Shown here: positions 35,944 to 47,428 of the stretch, in pieces | Layout: every line of letters begins with the position of its first letter | Numbering within the stretch: position 1 is the first letter of the stretch | From: Bipolaris cookei | Taxonomy: Eukaryota; Ascomycota; Dothideomycetes; Pleosporales; Pleosporaceae | Reading direction: 5' to 3' | Assembly (NCBI GenBank): GCA_002286855.1 | Contig: NRSV01000016.1 | Span: 433,216-497,215 of the forward strand | DNA: 64,000 bases | Position numbers and translations under genes: made by a program | The notes under the pieces: model-generated | Told to the model about the DNA's origin: nothing | Seen by the model: the letters and a program-made list of their open reading frames with translations, nothing else | The model's database searches: none

Positions 35944-37146
35944 ATGGCTATGGATACAGATGCCATTCCGAACCTTCTGGGCGACGCGCGGGACGAGGCA
36001 CCGGAGGAGCTACAGGAGTACTTCATCGCCTTCGAGGACTTTTGGGAGCGGAAGCTATGGCACGAACTGACAGATAAGCTTATCGAGTTCTTCGATCATC
36101 CTGGGAGCGCAAAACAGCGGATACCCTTCTTTGAGAACTTCATCAAGACATTCGCCAACAAGATCAACCAGCTTAAGCTCGTCACCTTGGGCCTGAACGC
36201 AGCATCACAGTATCAGGGTAGGTAGAAGCAGTCTGGGGCCAATGGATTGCCAGCGCTAACTTGAGCAGATGACAAGGAGCGTCTCGCATTTGTCAACGAA
36301 CTCGCAAAGAGCGTCAACAAGCCAGCCTCACAAGACGCCTACGTATACGCCACAGTCGCTGCTGCCAGCATACAGCTACGGTTACGGGACGAGGAGGGTG
36401 CGAAGAAGAAGCTCGACAAGTGTGAGCAGATAATCGACCAGTTCGACTCAGTGGAGACTGTTGTCCATGCCTCGTTCTACCGTGCAAGTGCCGAGTACTA
36501 CAAGTCGAAGCATGAATTCGCCGCATACTATAAGAACGCATTGCTTTTCCTTGCCTGTGTCGACCTTAACGATCTCGAACTCCGCGAGCGCCAGTCCCGC
36601 GCCTACGACCTCAGCATTGCCGCACTTGTCTCCGATTCCATTTACAACTTCGGAGAGTTGCTGCTGCATCCCATCCTCGACTCATTGGTAAACACCCCAC
36701 ACGCATGGCTGCGCGATCTTTTGTTCGCATTCAACCGGGGTGACCTAATGGCATACGATGTCCTCTCAAACAACATTACAAAGGTCCCGCTTCTTAAGGA
36801 ACACCAGACCTTCCTCTACCAGAAGATCTCTCTCTCCGCCCTTACAGAGACAGTCTTCCGCCGCCCACCACACGACCGCGCCATGACCTTTTCAGAAATC
36901 TCTCAAGAGACCAAGGTACAGCCTAACGAGATTGAGCATTTGATCATGAAGGCGCTGAGCTTGGGCTTGTTGAAGGGTCAGATTGACCAGGTGGCGGAGA
37001 TTGCGCGCATCAACTGGGTACAACCAAAGGTGCTGGACATGAAGCAGATTGAGGGTATGAGGACACGTCTCAAGGAGTGGGACGCCAGCGTCAATCAACT
37101 GGGCAACTGGATCGAGGGTGTAGGCAAAGACGTGTGGGCTGCCTGA
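35944..37146 (+). CDS. RPN9: 26S proteasome lid subunit Rpn9
   Basis: Exons 35944-36217 and 36269-37146 give 383 residues. Diagnostic stretches include IAFEDFWERKLWHELTDKL, SFYRASAEYYKSKHEFAAYY and YDLSIAALVSDSIYNFGELL. A C-terminal PCI domain (HDRAMTFSEISQETKVQPNE, ALSLGLLKGQIDQVAEIARI) matches Rpn9/PSMD13. It is a structural lid subunit that helps incorporate Rpn10. The starts of RPN9 and the NDUFA9 gene are 259 bp apart on opposite strands. Confidence 0.96.
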
Positions 37147-37443
37147 GTGGGGTATCACCCTAGCCTGTCATCCATCCAAAACCTTATTGGAAAAATAAGA
37201 GAGCAGTTTCCAGTCCGCTGAGGCATGACACCTCATAGCTGCAAAGGAGACCCACACTATGTAATCATAGATAATCGGCGTCATAATCTGACACGATTGA
37301 CGAATGAAAGGACTCATCATGACATGAATGCTGTATCTTTTGTTGACTCTATCATCTTTGTGATGATTTACCTAGACCTTCTCGGTCATAACGTACTATA
37401 CAAGTACCCCCTTTACCTTTCGAATCTCCCAGCATACACAGTT

Positions 37444-39520
37444 CTAGTAATCCCACATACCTGTCGCAGCGACAATCGCACCCACCAACCACGCGGGGAA
37501 CCAAACCAACCAAAACACAACCTGAGTCCACATGCCCCAAACATGCCACCCAATCGCACTCTGCACCAGGACCTCCATCAAATCTGCACCGAGTATCCCC
37601 GTTCCCGTCTGCACCACCAAAACCGGGTTCAACAGCGCAAGAAGCAGCAGCTGCGCACCCGTGACCCCGTTATTCGCGCTCTTGCGCACAAAACTAAGCG
37701 GCACACACGCCACACCGACAATAACGCTGAGTGAGAAATTCAGCGTCGCAAGCGCAGCGAGGAACATGCCCAGCAACAGCAAAGAAAAGCATTGCAGGAG
37801 ACACAGAGCCTGGGGGCCAAGGATCTCGGGAGCGGACCAAGAGACGAGAAAAGTGACGGCTATGGGGATGAGGGTGGTGATGTTGCAGGCTGTGATGAAC
37901 AGGCCGGGGAGGTGGTCTGCATCCCAGTTGCTGAAGAGGTAGAGGGGGATGAGGCCGGTTGCGTGGGCGGTTAGGACGAGGACGAGGGGGAGGAGGAGGT
38001 GGCGTTCTGTTACTTTTGTTGCAGCGGCGGGGATGATGGCGATGGAGTCGTCTTGTTTGATGAGTTTTGTGGCGGGTTCCTCTTTCTTAGAATCTTCCTT
38101 CTCGGACTCTTCGTTCTTAGAGTCTTCTTTCTTGGGATCTTCCGTACCAGAGGCGTCCTTTTCAGCCGATCCCGACTTGGAATCAGCTGGTTTAGGCTTC
38201 GTAGCTTTGGGCTTTGTAGCTGCGGGGTTATCAAGGGGCTCTGAAACCCGTCCGCTCTTGACCCAGAGTGCCATTGCGGCAATGCTAAAATTGATAGCAA
38301 TCATCATGGCAGATGGTAGGTATGTGCCAATACTAACAAACCGCTTATCCTGTAACAAGAGGTAGAAGAAGAAACTCTGGTGGAAATGCTCGAGAAGGTT
38401 GTTCAAGCTTCGGAACAGCGATTCAATCGTCTTTCCAAGCGACATCTCGTCATGCCAGCCATTTCCGACTGTCACCAGCGTAATAGCATCGACATGGTAC
38501 GGAATGAATGAGGAATGAGGTCCCGTTGCATGGCCAAGACCTTGCGAAAGCATGCCTCGAAGCATAGTCTGCAGACGCTCCTTGTAGGAATCGCCATGGT
38601 TCCACATGCGTTGAATAACACAGCCAATGCCTAGTTGACCGGACGCAATCTGGACCGCAGTGTTGATCAAATCAAGATTGGGAAGCTGGCCGTTGATGCC
38701 ATCGTACACAACATGTAACTTATCGTAGCGGTGACCCCATGGACCAGCGGGATAGTCAACCGCAACAGCACCCTGCAATGCCCCGCTCTTGATCTTCAAA
38801 CTCTCTACATATCGCTTATCATGCCCTTCGTGGTACGCATCGACCCAGGCCTGAGATCCAATCGTGCTATCTCCAGTAACAAGGAAAATGATGTCCTTGC
38901 TCCATAGGCTCCAGCGCTTGAAGTAGCGTGCGAGAGTGAGAACCAATGCGACGCCAGAGTTGTTCATCTCGCCTTCCATGTTTGTCCAGGCTCCGATCAG
39001 TACAATGGCTTCGGTAGCGTCGGCGCGGGGGCCTTGGAGTATGGCATAGACGTTTTCATTTGCGATTGTGCGGTTCGAGACGGTATAGTTGTAATGCTGT
39101 GTCGCGACCTTGAGGTTTTGTTCACGGAAGATGGCCTCGAGCTTCTGGGATCGCCTTTGATACAGTCAGCTTCCTTGGTCTGCGTGTTGAGGCGAATTGA
39201 CCTACTCTGCTGCCGGGCTGTCTTTCAAGGCGTGGACCTCATGGCGATAGGCGCGGAAGACATTGTGCTCACTGCCAGTAAAGTACGTATGTACCTGTCC
39301 CGGAAGCAGCGCATTCTCAGATATATATGTCCTTCGCGAGTACTCGTTCAGTGGAAGTACCAGCAGCCATCCTATGCCGACAATGACTAGAAGAGCAGAA
39401 AGATAGGGCGGTATCTTTAGTAGGCGTTTGTCTTGCCGGAACGCCAGTAACGATGCTTGATTTGTTAGCAACGACCCCTCTTATTTGATGTCAATCGCCG
39501 CGCTTACATAGCAATGCCAT
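37444..39520 (-). CDS. GAA1: GPI transamidase subunit Gaa1
   Basis: Exons (complement) 39508-39520, 39206-39455 and 37444-39154 give 657 residues. The first exon has only 13 nt (MALL and one base), so the start can be missed easily. An N-terminal transmembrane helix (YLSALLVIVGIGWLLVLPL) precedes the lumenal M28-peptidase-like domain (AIVLIGAWTNMEGEMNNSG, DIIFLVTGDSTIGSQAWVDAYH). The C-terminal half is polytopic membrane, interrupted by a Lys/Glu/Ser-rich cytosolic loop (PKKEDSKNEESEKEDSKKEE) near residues 360-400. Gaa1 helps hold the GPI lipid in the transamidase that attaches anchors in the ER, functionally linked to CWH43 in the same window. Confidence 0.94.
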
Positions 39521-39760
39521 GGTGGCGCCTTCAGCTGCACCTCGTGTGAGAAAGCAGGAGATAGAATAGGAGTCGTGTCCTCCTGTCGGCCCAGCATTCC
39601 AAGGCAATCTGTCTGGGAAGGTGGTCCAGTCGAGCGCGGCGGGAGGATCACACTAGTGCAACGCGGGCCTGGACCCTAGTCTCGTACTTATCTTGTGTCC
39701 GTTCGTCTTCCCGTGCAGTAGCAGCAGTAGCAGTAGCAGCAGCAAGAACGCGCTCCGATC

Positions 39761-40930
39761 ATGCCTGCGCCTTCGCTACCCCAGTTCAACCCCGCGCGCA
39801 TACGCTCCTATATCCTGCGCCTGCCATTTTGCACAAAGGTCGTCGTTGCCGCCATTGTCGGATTATGGATCGCTACCATTCCATTTCCCTGGATTCGGGA
39901 CGTTGGGCGCTTGGAACCTGCCAAGATGGACTTTACACAGAGTATGTGCTTTTCTCGATTTCCGGGCAGAGGATGTGTAGGGCTTTGTCGCTTGCACTTT
40001 CGTGGCAGATTGCGGCGCTTCCGGAAGCCCGTCGGTTGCGTTGTAGAACTGGGAACTCGTAGGGTTTACGTGCGACTATTCATCTGAACATACAAGAGTT
40101 GGAATACAGCGCGGCCCGTCTGAGGATTGTTTTGGATGTAATGCTAATAGAATGTGTGTATAGTGCACCGACTTAACCTGTTCCCCGTCTTACACTGGAA
40201 CTTCATCCATATGATCTTCAACCTCTTCGCAGTCACGCCACTGATTGAGCGCTTCGAGTCGGAATACGGAACACTCGTTACATTGGCACTATTCACTGGG
40301 CGTAAGAAGACTAGTAGTGGTACAATCGGGCATTGACACTGACCATATGGCAGCTTTTGGAACCATACCCGGAGGCGTATACACATTGTTAGAGAAGTTC
40401 GTTCTGAGGAGCAACACTGCCGTCATGGGTGCGAGGTGTGTACCAATTCATACCAAGCCTGGACTGTGATATTAACATAATACAGTGTATGGGTATTCCT
40501 CCTACTTTCTGCCGAAGTAATGAAGACACAAAAGACAAATCCCTTCTTCAGGTACCTTCCCCTTCAATCTCTCACCCCCCCCTCCCCCCAACCACTAACC
40601 CCTAGCAGTGTCGGACCTTATAAGATCCCCACCTGGACGACCCCCCTCATCCTAATTGTCATAACCAGCATCCTCGTCCCCTACGTCAGCCTAGTCGGCC
40701 ACCTCTGCGGCGCAGGTCTCGGCTACCTCTGGGCAACCGGCTACATCAAGTTCCTCGTCCCGCACGAGAAAATCCTCCGATGGATCGAAACAAAACTCAA
40801 TTTATTAGGACGGCTCCCGCATTACGTCAGTGTAGATCAGAAGACATATGGTCGGTATGGTGTCCTCCCTACAACAGGCATCCCCTTAGGTCCCAGGAGT
40901 CCAGACGTAGGACAACGTCTCGGTCCGTAG
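39761..40930 (+). CDS. RBD2: Rhomboid protease Rbd2
   Basis: Exons 39761-39941, 40164-40301, 40354-40435, 40486-40551 and 40609-40930 give 262 residues. The intramembrane serine-protease motifs are complete: HWNFIHMIFN in helix 2, the catalytic Ser in NTAVMGAS near residue 134, and the partner His in LVGHLCGAGLGY near residue 186. The C-terminal tail contains LLGRLPHYVSVDQKTYGRYG, conserved in fungal Rbd2. Rbd2 acts in Golgi/endosome membranes and in fission yeast and Aspergillus cleaves SREBP. The first intron is long (222 bp) for this genome. Divergent from GAA1 (240 bp between starts). Confidence 0.93.
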
Positions 40931-41383
40931 TCTACTACGGTCCAAAGTATGCATGATGAGTCTGGACCTGGAACTAGACCTGCTTATTGGCGTCTTTCTT
41001 TGTTGCATCAAGTATGGAGTTTTTATACATCGCAGAGTGGCGCAAAAAGGTCGTTTCTTGCAAACATAGCATGTTATTGTGTGATCCAGCTTTTTTTTCG
41101 CATACAGTTATGAAGTCAATGTGCTATGATATAATTTGTAATAGCTCTAAAAAGTATTTTGTTTTGTCTACACACAGAATCTTGCCTTTTGACTTGAATT
41201 TGCAGATCATGATACTAGCTCTGATCAATCTCTCTTTTTGCAAGCTCTTTTTGCCCCACTTGGGCAATTGTCTTACATTAGCGTCGAAGTGATTTGTCGT
41301 TTTTATTATTTTTATTTTGTATATTTATTTTAATTACGGAGTCAAACTCATAAATCCTCTCCAACTCAAGCATAGCTTGAATC
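40931..41383. other. Intergenic, between RBD2 and tRNA-Met
   Basis: About 450 bp, A/T-rich with poly-T tracts; consistent with the RBD2 3' region and the tRNA 5' flank. No gene is seen. Confidence 0.45.
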
Positions 41384-41491
41384 GTCTCGTTGGTGTAGTT
41401 GGTTATCACGTGGGTCTCATATCCTTCACAATATGACTACTAGTGTCTAGTAGATATCCCAAGGCCGCCAGTTCGAGTCTGGCACGGGACA
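41384..41491 (+). tRNA. Elongator tRNA-Met(CAU) with about 34-nt intron
   Basis: Acceptor arms GTCTCGT and ACGGGAC pair (one G-U). The D arm is GTG-TAGTTGGTTAT-CAC. The anticodon stem TGGGT/TCCCA encloses CTCATA...A with anticodon CAT. The stem has a T-T at 31/39, as in yeast elongator tRNA-Met. The insert after position 37 is about 34 nt. The T arm is perfect (GCCAG-TTCGAGT-CTGGC) and the discriminator is A. Alternative readings as tRNA-Glu(CTC) fail because base 33 would not be U. Confidence 0.88.
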
Positions 41492-43410
41492 ACAGTGACT
41501 GTCTTTTTGCTGCTAGTTTGTACTGCCTGTCTTCTAGTCAACCTTGCTTTGCTGCTTGCTGCATGGCAAACATGGTGACATGATTACATTTTTTTTGGAT
41601 GTGTGGAGAAATATGCGTTGGTGCAGTGCAAAAATTTTACTTTGAATTTCTAACACATCTTTTTTTTGTTACAACAAGTGTTTTCACTATGTCGCTATTT
41701 TTTTCCCAAAAATGTATCTTTGGAAGGTTGCAACATCGACCATGTTTGTAATCTTGAACCCCGCAGACGTGGACTACTCAAAGGGGAAACTTTGCACTGG
41801 GGGCTATAGATTGCAGCACTATCAGAGGGGCAGAAGGGAATTGAGGGGCAGCAGCAAAAACGACATGGCGGGGCGAGTGGGTTTTGTTTGAGGAGGGGAG
41901 GGGGGGACATAGAGGGGTAAGTTAAATAAAACAGGGCAGGGCGGAGCAAGACAGGGCGGAACAAGGGTTGGAAGGGCGTGCTGCAACTTTGCGTAGTGGT
42001 TATTTTTGGACTTCTGGGCGTGTTTGTATTCATGGTTTAGTAGTTGTTCTTTGGTAAGGCGGTATGGACTTTTGGATTTTTGGGGGAGTTAGTTGGAGTG
42101 GTGTGGGGGTGTTTGGGGAAAGTGGTACGAGGGGTGCGGCTTGTGCACTCTTGTTGTACAGCGAAAATAGTTGGCAAAGAGAGAGGAAATATTGGACCAT
42201 GTTAAGCGAATTAAAGGAATGTGTTTGTGTTGCTTGGGTCGTGGAGAGAGGATGGCGGAGATGGAGTTGTAGAGTAACGAGCTGGACTCGTGGCTCTTGT
42301 CCACCCAATGTAAAGTATAAGCGCCATGAATCAAGGTTCTTCGTAGACGTATTGGTGAGTTATCGTAGATATGTAGGAGTATTCTGTGAGGCTAGAAAAT
42401 AAAATTTTAGACAGTAATCTTCAGTGCGTAGTTGCGCAGTGTAGTTGGCCAGCTGGTGCTCGATTCACCGCGCATCTTCAATCCACCTCTGTACAAGAGG
42501 GACTTACACAGTGCTTTCATATCAAATACATACAAGCAAGACACACTAGGTGTGCACTATATAGTCGCAGCAATCTCAATAATCGATACGATGTTTACTT
42601 TGCCTATGGTGTGCCACTCAATCGAACAGTGAGCCGTACATGTAGCAGCGAGGATTGCAGTGAGATGAAGATTGGACGGATGCATTTGGATGTGCTACGT
42701 AAACACAAATACACATTCAGCCGTATAGGAATCTCTAATATGGCCATCCAAATACAAGATTCTTGCGGTAGAATATTCAAAGTACTACTACCTCCTACCA
42801 CTACATCAGCAATAGTCTCTCTCCTCGCCTACAACCAGCAAACCGCACTTGCCTTGACGATGGTAGTAGACAACGCATCGCATATTAAATGTGCAAGTTA
42901 CGGTCGGTAGGATTGGGCCCGTGAAGCCGTGTTCTAAATCCTAGGCTAGTTGCATTGGCTACTTCCTCTTCGCTAACCTGACTGTGTCGGAATTGTTGCT
43001 TCTAAAATGCTTGGCAAAGTTGAAATATTGAGCAACGACCAGTGCTTGTGTGGTTATCGTTCTAACAATCCAATGTAGTTCGCGAATGCTTCACGTCCCG
43101 AATCGGATATGTACCACTGCTCATAGATATGTAGATACCAAGGACCAGAAGGTGTGCTGGATGCGTGGATTCGGCTTTGAACAGTTCGATAAATGCGCTA
43201 CTACGCACGCTACAGTCGCATCTGGTCCGAGAATGGACAAGTACAACGGCGCGTTTCTCCATGATGGGAATGTAGCACTATAAGCATAACCGACGGCAAA
43301 GAGGCCAGAAAATCCGAATCAGCTCTGGAAGCCGGGCGGCCCCATCCACGAAGATTCTTGAGGCAAAGATGAATCCGTAGCAACCAACTCATCCAACCAC
43401 TTTTCCATCT
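41492..43410. other. Gene-poor interval
   Basis: About 1.9 kb lies between tRNA-Met and VPS71. The plus strand at 41880-41960 is G-rich with runs such as GGGGAGGGGGGG. Open frames of up to 174 codons (42386-42910) show no domain, no splice logic and unusual composition. No gene is called. Confidence 0.4.
41504..41508 (+). terminator. RNA polymerase III terminator of tRNA-Met
   Basis: A TTTTT run begins 13 nt after the discriminator base, the usual distance for a Pol III stop. Confidence 0.8.
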
Positions 43411-44169
43411 TCAAGCCCACTTCAAGCACCTCGTAGCCTCATGCGCATCCTTGCACTCCAACCCACAAACCCTCGCACCACACTTCCGACACTTAATCTG
43501 ACCCCAGTACCCACAATTATCGCAAAACTGCCTTTGCGGCGGCGCACCAGTAGGAGGCGCAGCAACATGGCTCGCAGCATATGAAAGCGGCGGTGCAGCT
43601 AGCAAAGCCTCCATCTCTTCAGGATTAAGCGGCGGCGGCATCGCGCGATCGATAGAAAGCAGCGCGTCGTCGTCATCTGCGTTTGTGTCATCGAGGCGAG
43701 ACGGGGTCTGCGCTATAGCTGGGGCTGCTGGGGCTGGCTCCACAGGTGTCGCAGGTACCGAGGCGTATATACTTTGTTTCCTTGAGGGCTGAGCCGTTGC
43801 TCGCGATGCAGTTGCCACAAGACCTAGCTGCGCTTCTTCGTCGTCGAGCCAATGCTTGATTTGACGTTGGTACTGTATGATTCTACGCGCATTCTGCGTC
43901 TTGGGCACGCCGGGCTTGCCGGGAATCGCAATGGCTTGTTTGGGGTCGTTGTCGCGTTCTAGCTCTGCTATGCGTCGTGCTATGGCGGTCTGCTGGCGTG
44001 CTGTGAGTTCATTTTCACCGCGTTGACCGCCGGGTGTTGCTGCTGCGGCGCGCTTCTTGTTCTTTGGGTTGATGGCGACTTTGGAGGGGTCGTAGCCGGT
44101 ATCTACGACGTACGTCCATCCGGGCGCAACGGTGGTGGCTGAGTTTGGGAGCACTTCGACGTGCGGCAT
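43411..44169 (-). CDS. VPS71: SWR1-complex zf-HIT protein (Vps71/ZNHIT1-like)
   Basis: Single exon, 252 residues from the ATG of MPHVEVLPNSATTV. The frame remains open upstream, but that ATG is best supported by the family-like start. A coiled, charged middle segment (TARQQTAIARRIAELERDND, RRIIQYQRQIKHWLDDEEA) precedes a C-terminal HIT zinc finger: CDNCGYWGQIKCRKCGARVC, then LECKDAHEATRCLKW. All expected Cys/His ligands are present. The Vps71/Swc6 subunit helps SWR1 exchange histone H2A for H2A.Z. Length fits the family. Confidence 0.87.
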   Translation of the reverse strand: MPHVEVLPNSATTVAPGWTYVVDTGYDPSKVAINPKNKKRAAAATPGGQRGENELTARQQTAIARRIAELERDNDPKQAIAIPGKPGVPKTQNARRIIQYQRQIKHWLDDEEAQLGLVATASRATAQPSRKQSIYASVPATPVEPAPAAPAIAQTPSRLDDTNADDDDALLSIDRAMPPPLNPEEMEALLAAPPLSYAASHVAAPPTGAPPQRQFCDNCGYWGQIKCRKCGARVCGLECKDAHEATRCLKWA

Positions 44170-44385
44170 TGTGGACGGTGGGGTGGGCAAGGTGACGTTG
44201 CGGCGAGTTGGGGGCAGGTTAGGTGGGAATTCATCACATGCCAATGCGCCGGAGCCCACATCGTGTCCGTACCTGCATATACAATCATGTGGGGTACATA
44301 TATATATCATCCAGACTAAACTAGATTCTGCTCGCATTATTCCAGCTTGTATGTTACCACTCTATAGTATCTATAAACCTTCTTC

Positions 44386-45036
44386 ATCCATGGCCTGGGC
44401 GATGATGCCTCAGGCATACAAAGCATAGCGCGTCAATTTCAATCTGCACAAAAACTACCACACATGACCTGGGTCCTTCCCAATGCCCTTGAGAACCATG
44501 ATCTTGCAACGACAGCATGGTACTTACCCACACGCCTATACCCGTATTCGCCTTCACGCCCGGAACTCGAGGATGATGAAGATGAGGAGGGGATCATGGC
44601 TTCAGTAAATTACATTACGAGTTTGGTTGACGACCTTGTCGCGCAAGGTGTGTTGGCGAAGAGGATTATCGTAGGCAGCTTTTCCCAGGGCCATGCTATG
44701 GCTTTGTTGATTGGGCTTGTATCAAAGTATCCAGGGAGGCTTGAGGGACTATTCGGATTATCTGGCTATGTTCCGTTATCCGATCGTATACCAACGCTGG
44801 GAGAAAAAGCTGGATTACCAAAGGACGTGAACGATGAAGTAGAGATCTTCTTAGCAAGGGGAACAAGTGATAGATTAGTTACTAAACGGCATCATCGATT
44901 ATGCTACGAGAGGCTCTTCGAAATTGGCATCAAAAAAGAAAAGAGAATGATCAAAGAATATGAAAACATGGGCCATATCATGAGCGGCGCCGAGCTAAGA
45001 GACTTGTGTGCGTGGCTGGAAAAGATAATACAATGA
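44386..45036 (+). CDS. Acyl-protein thioesterase-like hydrolase, 5' end broken
   Basis: From 44386 the frame reads IHGLGDDASGIQSIARQFQ, then LPHMTWVLPN and onward to the stop at 45036. The alpha/beta-hydrolase triad is complete: Ser in VGSFSQGHAM, Asp in GTSDRLV and His in ENMGHIMSG. This matches the APT1/Lypla family, which removes palmitate from proteins. The first in-frame ATG is at 44464, which would drop the HGLGD oxyanion loop. An in-frame TAA at 44374-44376 blocks extension, while an ATG at 44351 (MLPLYSIYK) is one base out of frame. Either a one-base frameshift or an unseen upstream exon is involved. Feature start marks the first codon of homology, not a start codon. Confidence 0.7.
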   Translation: MHGLGDDASGIQSIARQFQSAQKLPHMTWVLPNALENHDLATTAWYLPTRLYPYSPSRPELEDDEDEEGIMASVNYITSLVDDLVAQGVLAKRIIVGSFSQGHAMALLIGLVSKYPGRLEGLFGLSGYVPLSDRIPTLGEKAGLPKDVNDEVEIFLARGTSDRLVTKRHHRLCYERLFEIGIKKEKRMIKEYENMGHIMSGAELRDLCAWLEKIIQ

Positions 45037-45409
45037 CGCGTAAGAAGACCCTCCATCGTTCCTTCCACGAATGCAACCAGCAAGCAGATAACCAGGTACA
45101 CTTTGTAACAGTACGACTGAATAGTACATAAAAAGAAAAAGAAAATATCAAGAATGCTGGCCAATGCAAATGTGTATGTATCCGCACATCACCCACCTTC
45201 CCACCAAGCTTATACACACACAGACATAGAGACACAGACAAACACTCAGATACACGTACATACACACACACTGTGCAAAGCAGAACCCCCCCAAAAATCG
45301 GTACCTTTTGAAAATACTCCTAGAAACAAAAGGCATCTCTATTCCAGCCCCCGCCCAAAACCTCCAAGTCAACCCAAATTTCCCAAAAATGTTATTCTTC
45401 GTTGTTCCT
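45037..45409. other. Convergent 3' intergenic region with CA-rich repeat
   Basis: This 370-bp spacer lies between the thioesterase-like gene and SWI1. It holds a degenerate CA-rich microsatellite at about 45212-45272. No gene is seen. Confidence 0.5.
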
Positions 45410-47279
45410 TTACTCGTCCAGATATCCAATCTTACAGAATTGATTTAGACTGCGAACGTCGAGTTGCGCTGTCAACAGTGCACCAAGTAGCGTCTCCTTG
45501 CGGGGTAGAATATCGGCTTTCACCTTCCATGAGCTGCCATTGAAACTGAAAATCTCCATGTCGTCCTCATCCTCGTCCTCATCCATGCTATCGTCGTCCA
45601 TGTGTCCGTTCATTTGCTGCACACCCTTGACAAGGGGTTCGCCGCCCTTTGACTTGTCACCTAGGCGCTTGAGAGTCGATAGCGCACGGTGCACAATGAG
45701 CTGAAAACCTTCTCGGTCGTGGTCCATGGGTCGTGGGCCGCGGTGGTTCGGTGGCAGGGGAGGGTGAGGGATGGCAGCGTCAGTAGCTGAGAGAGACATT
45801 GCAAATTTGAGGAGCGTATGCGCCCAGCCGTCCTCTGATTCAAGCCATGCACGGCAGATGCCAGTTTCCAGTCCTGGGGCTAGACTGGCGAGGATGTCTG
45901 CAGCCAGCATGCCTTGCATGAGATAGGCCTTTCGCGATTCTGCTATACGGGCCTCAAACATGCGCACCTCTTTAGGACGGGGGTCCTTCATTTGGTACAT
46001 CTTATTCTCAATGTAGTTGCGGTCAGGCACGACCGAGATAGCGAGGGCAAAGGATCGTGTCAAGAGGTCATATGCGGGTGTAGCTGTTGCCTCGTTGATG
46101 AAGATCTGCTTGTAATATGTCCGGTTGGGATCATCACGAGCGAGCAGCTTTGCCAGACTGTCGACTGCGGACGGAAGATAACGGTGGATTAGAGGATCAA
46201 AGGGGGTGAACTTGACAGGTTCAGTAGGTCGTGGCATTGGAGCAAAGGCGCATAGGAAGTGCAGTACAGCGTATGCATCTTCACGGCTAGGCAGAACAAC
46301 TTTGGCACTAGTATTGGAGAAGAAGGTAACAATGTCTTTCATGAACTCAAAAGTGTTCATGTGTGAGCGGAGAAGCAGAACTCGTGTGCCCACAAGGCGT
46401 ATGAAGTTTGCGAGGAATTTAAGAACCGATGGGTTGACTAGGGAGTCATGATTAACCTCGAGGAAGGATAGGTTGCGGAAAATCGTGGTAATCGCAAGCA
46501 GCCGGTCAGCGGTACGATTGAGATGGTGTGCAGTTGTTCCAACCTGTGGGAGCTCCAGTAGTGAGGCAGCTTCTTCGCGGCAATGGTGCATGACATCCTC
46601 GTAGGACATGAGGTCGATAATGTCGGTGACCTCGGGATTGTCGTTGCCCAATGTTTCCAAGAGGTCTTCTGCATACTCCACTAACACTTCTGTCAAATCT
46701 TCACAGTGGGCCAGATTGAACTGTATAGTGTTGTCATAAGTCAACCGTGTGAGGGTGTCGAGTCCCAAGCGCGCCTCGCCAGGCAAACCTGACCTGATGC
46801 TCATGGTAATCGCTCGAATGTCGATCACACCCATCTCTGGCAGCATCGGCACATTTGGCTTGTAGTTTGTAATGGTGTCGATCATGTTCTTGAAGTTGTC
46901 AGAGTCAAAGTCGAGACCTCCCCAGGTATCTTGAGTTCGCCATGCGGGTTGGTAGACTCTTGTGCCATCATCTTGCTCTATTACGGGTTTCCGCCTCTCA
47001 GGTCCTTCAATAGCATCCAAAGCTGGATCAGCAACTGCAGCATTCTCTTCCTGCTTCATTGGAGAAGGCTGTACCTGGTTGGGTTCTTTGCCTGGAACGG
47101 GAGTTCCCTCCAACTGTCTGCTGAGACTCTTCCGCGTATTGATATCTGGCTGTGGTGTATTACCATTGACGCTCGGAGGTGCTGTGTTGCTCTGTAACGG
47201 GGTTGATTGTGGTAGCTGCACGGTTGGGTCAATTTGTTGATGGGGCTGCTGGGTAGGCGGAACCGATTGGCGCTGCTGC

Positions 47280-47326
<47 letters not shown>

Positions 47327-47387
47327 TTGCTGCTGCTGTTGCTGCTGCTGTTGGTGCTGTTGGTGCTGCTGCTGTTGGTGCTGTTGG

Positions 47388-47428
<41 letters not shown>

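Noticed and set aside
41384..41491. Reading the tRNA as tRNA-Glu(CTC)
   Set aside because: It would place C instead of U at position 33 and break the anticodon stem.
42386..42910. 174-codon open frame
   Set aside because: No recognisable motif, no neighbours or splice support, and composition unlike the coding genes here.
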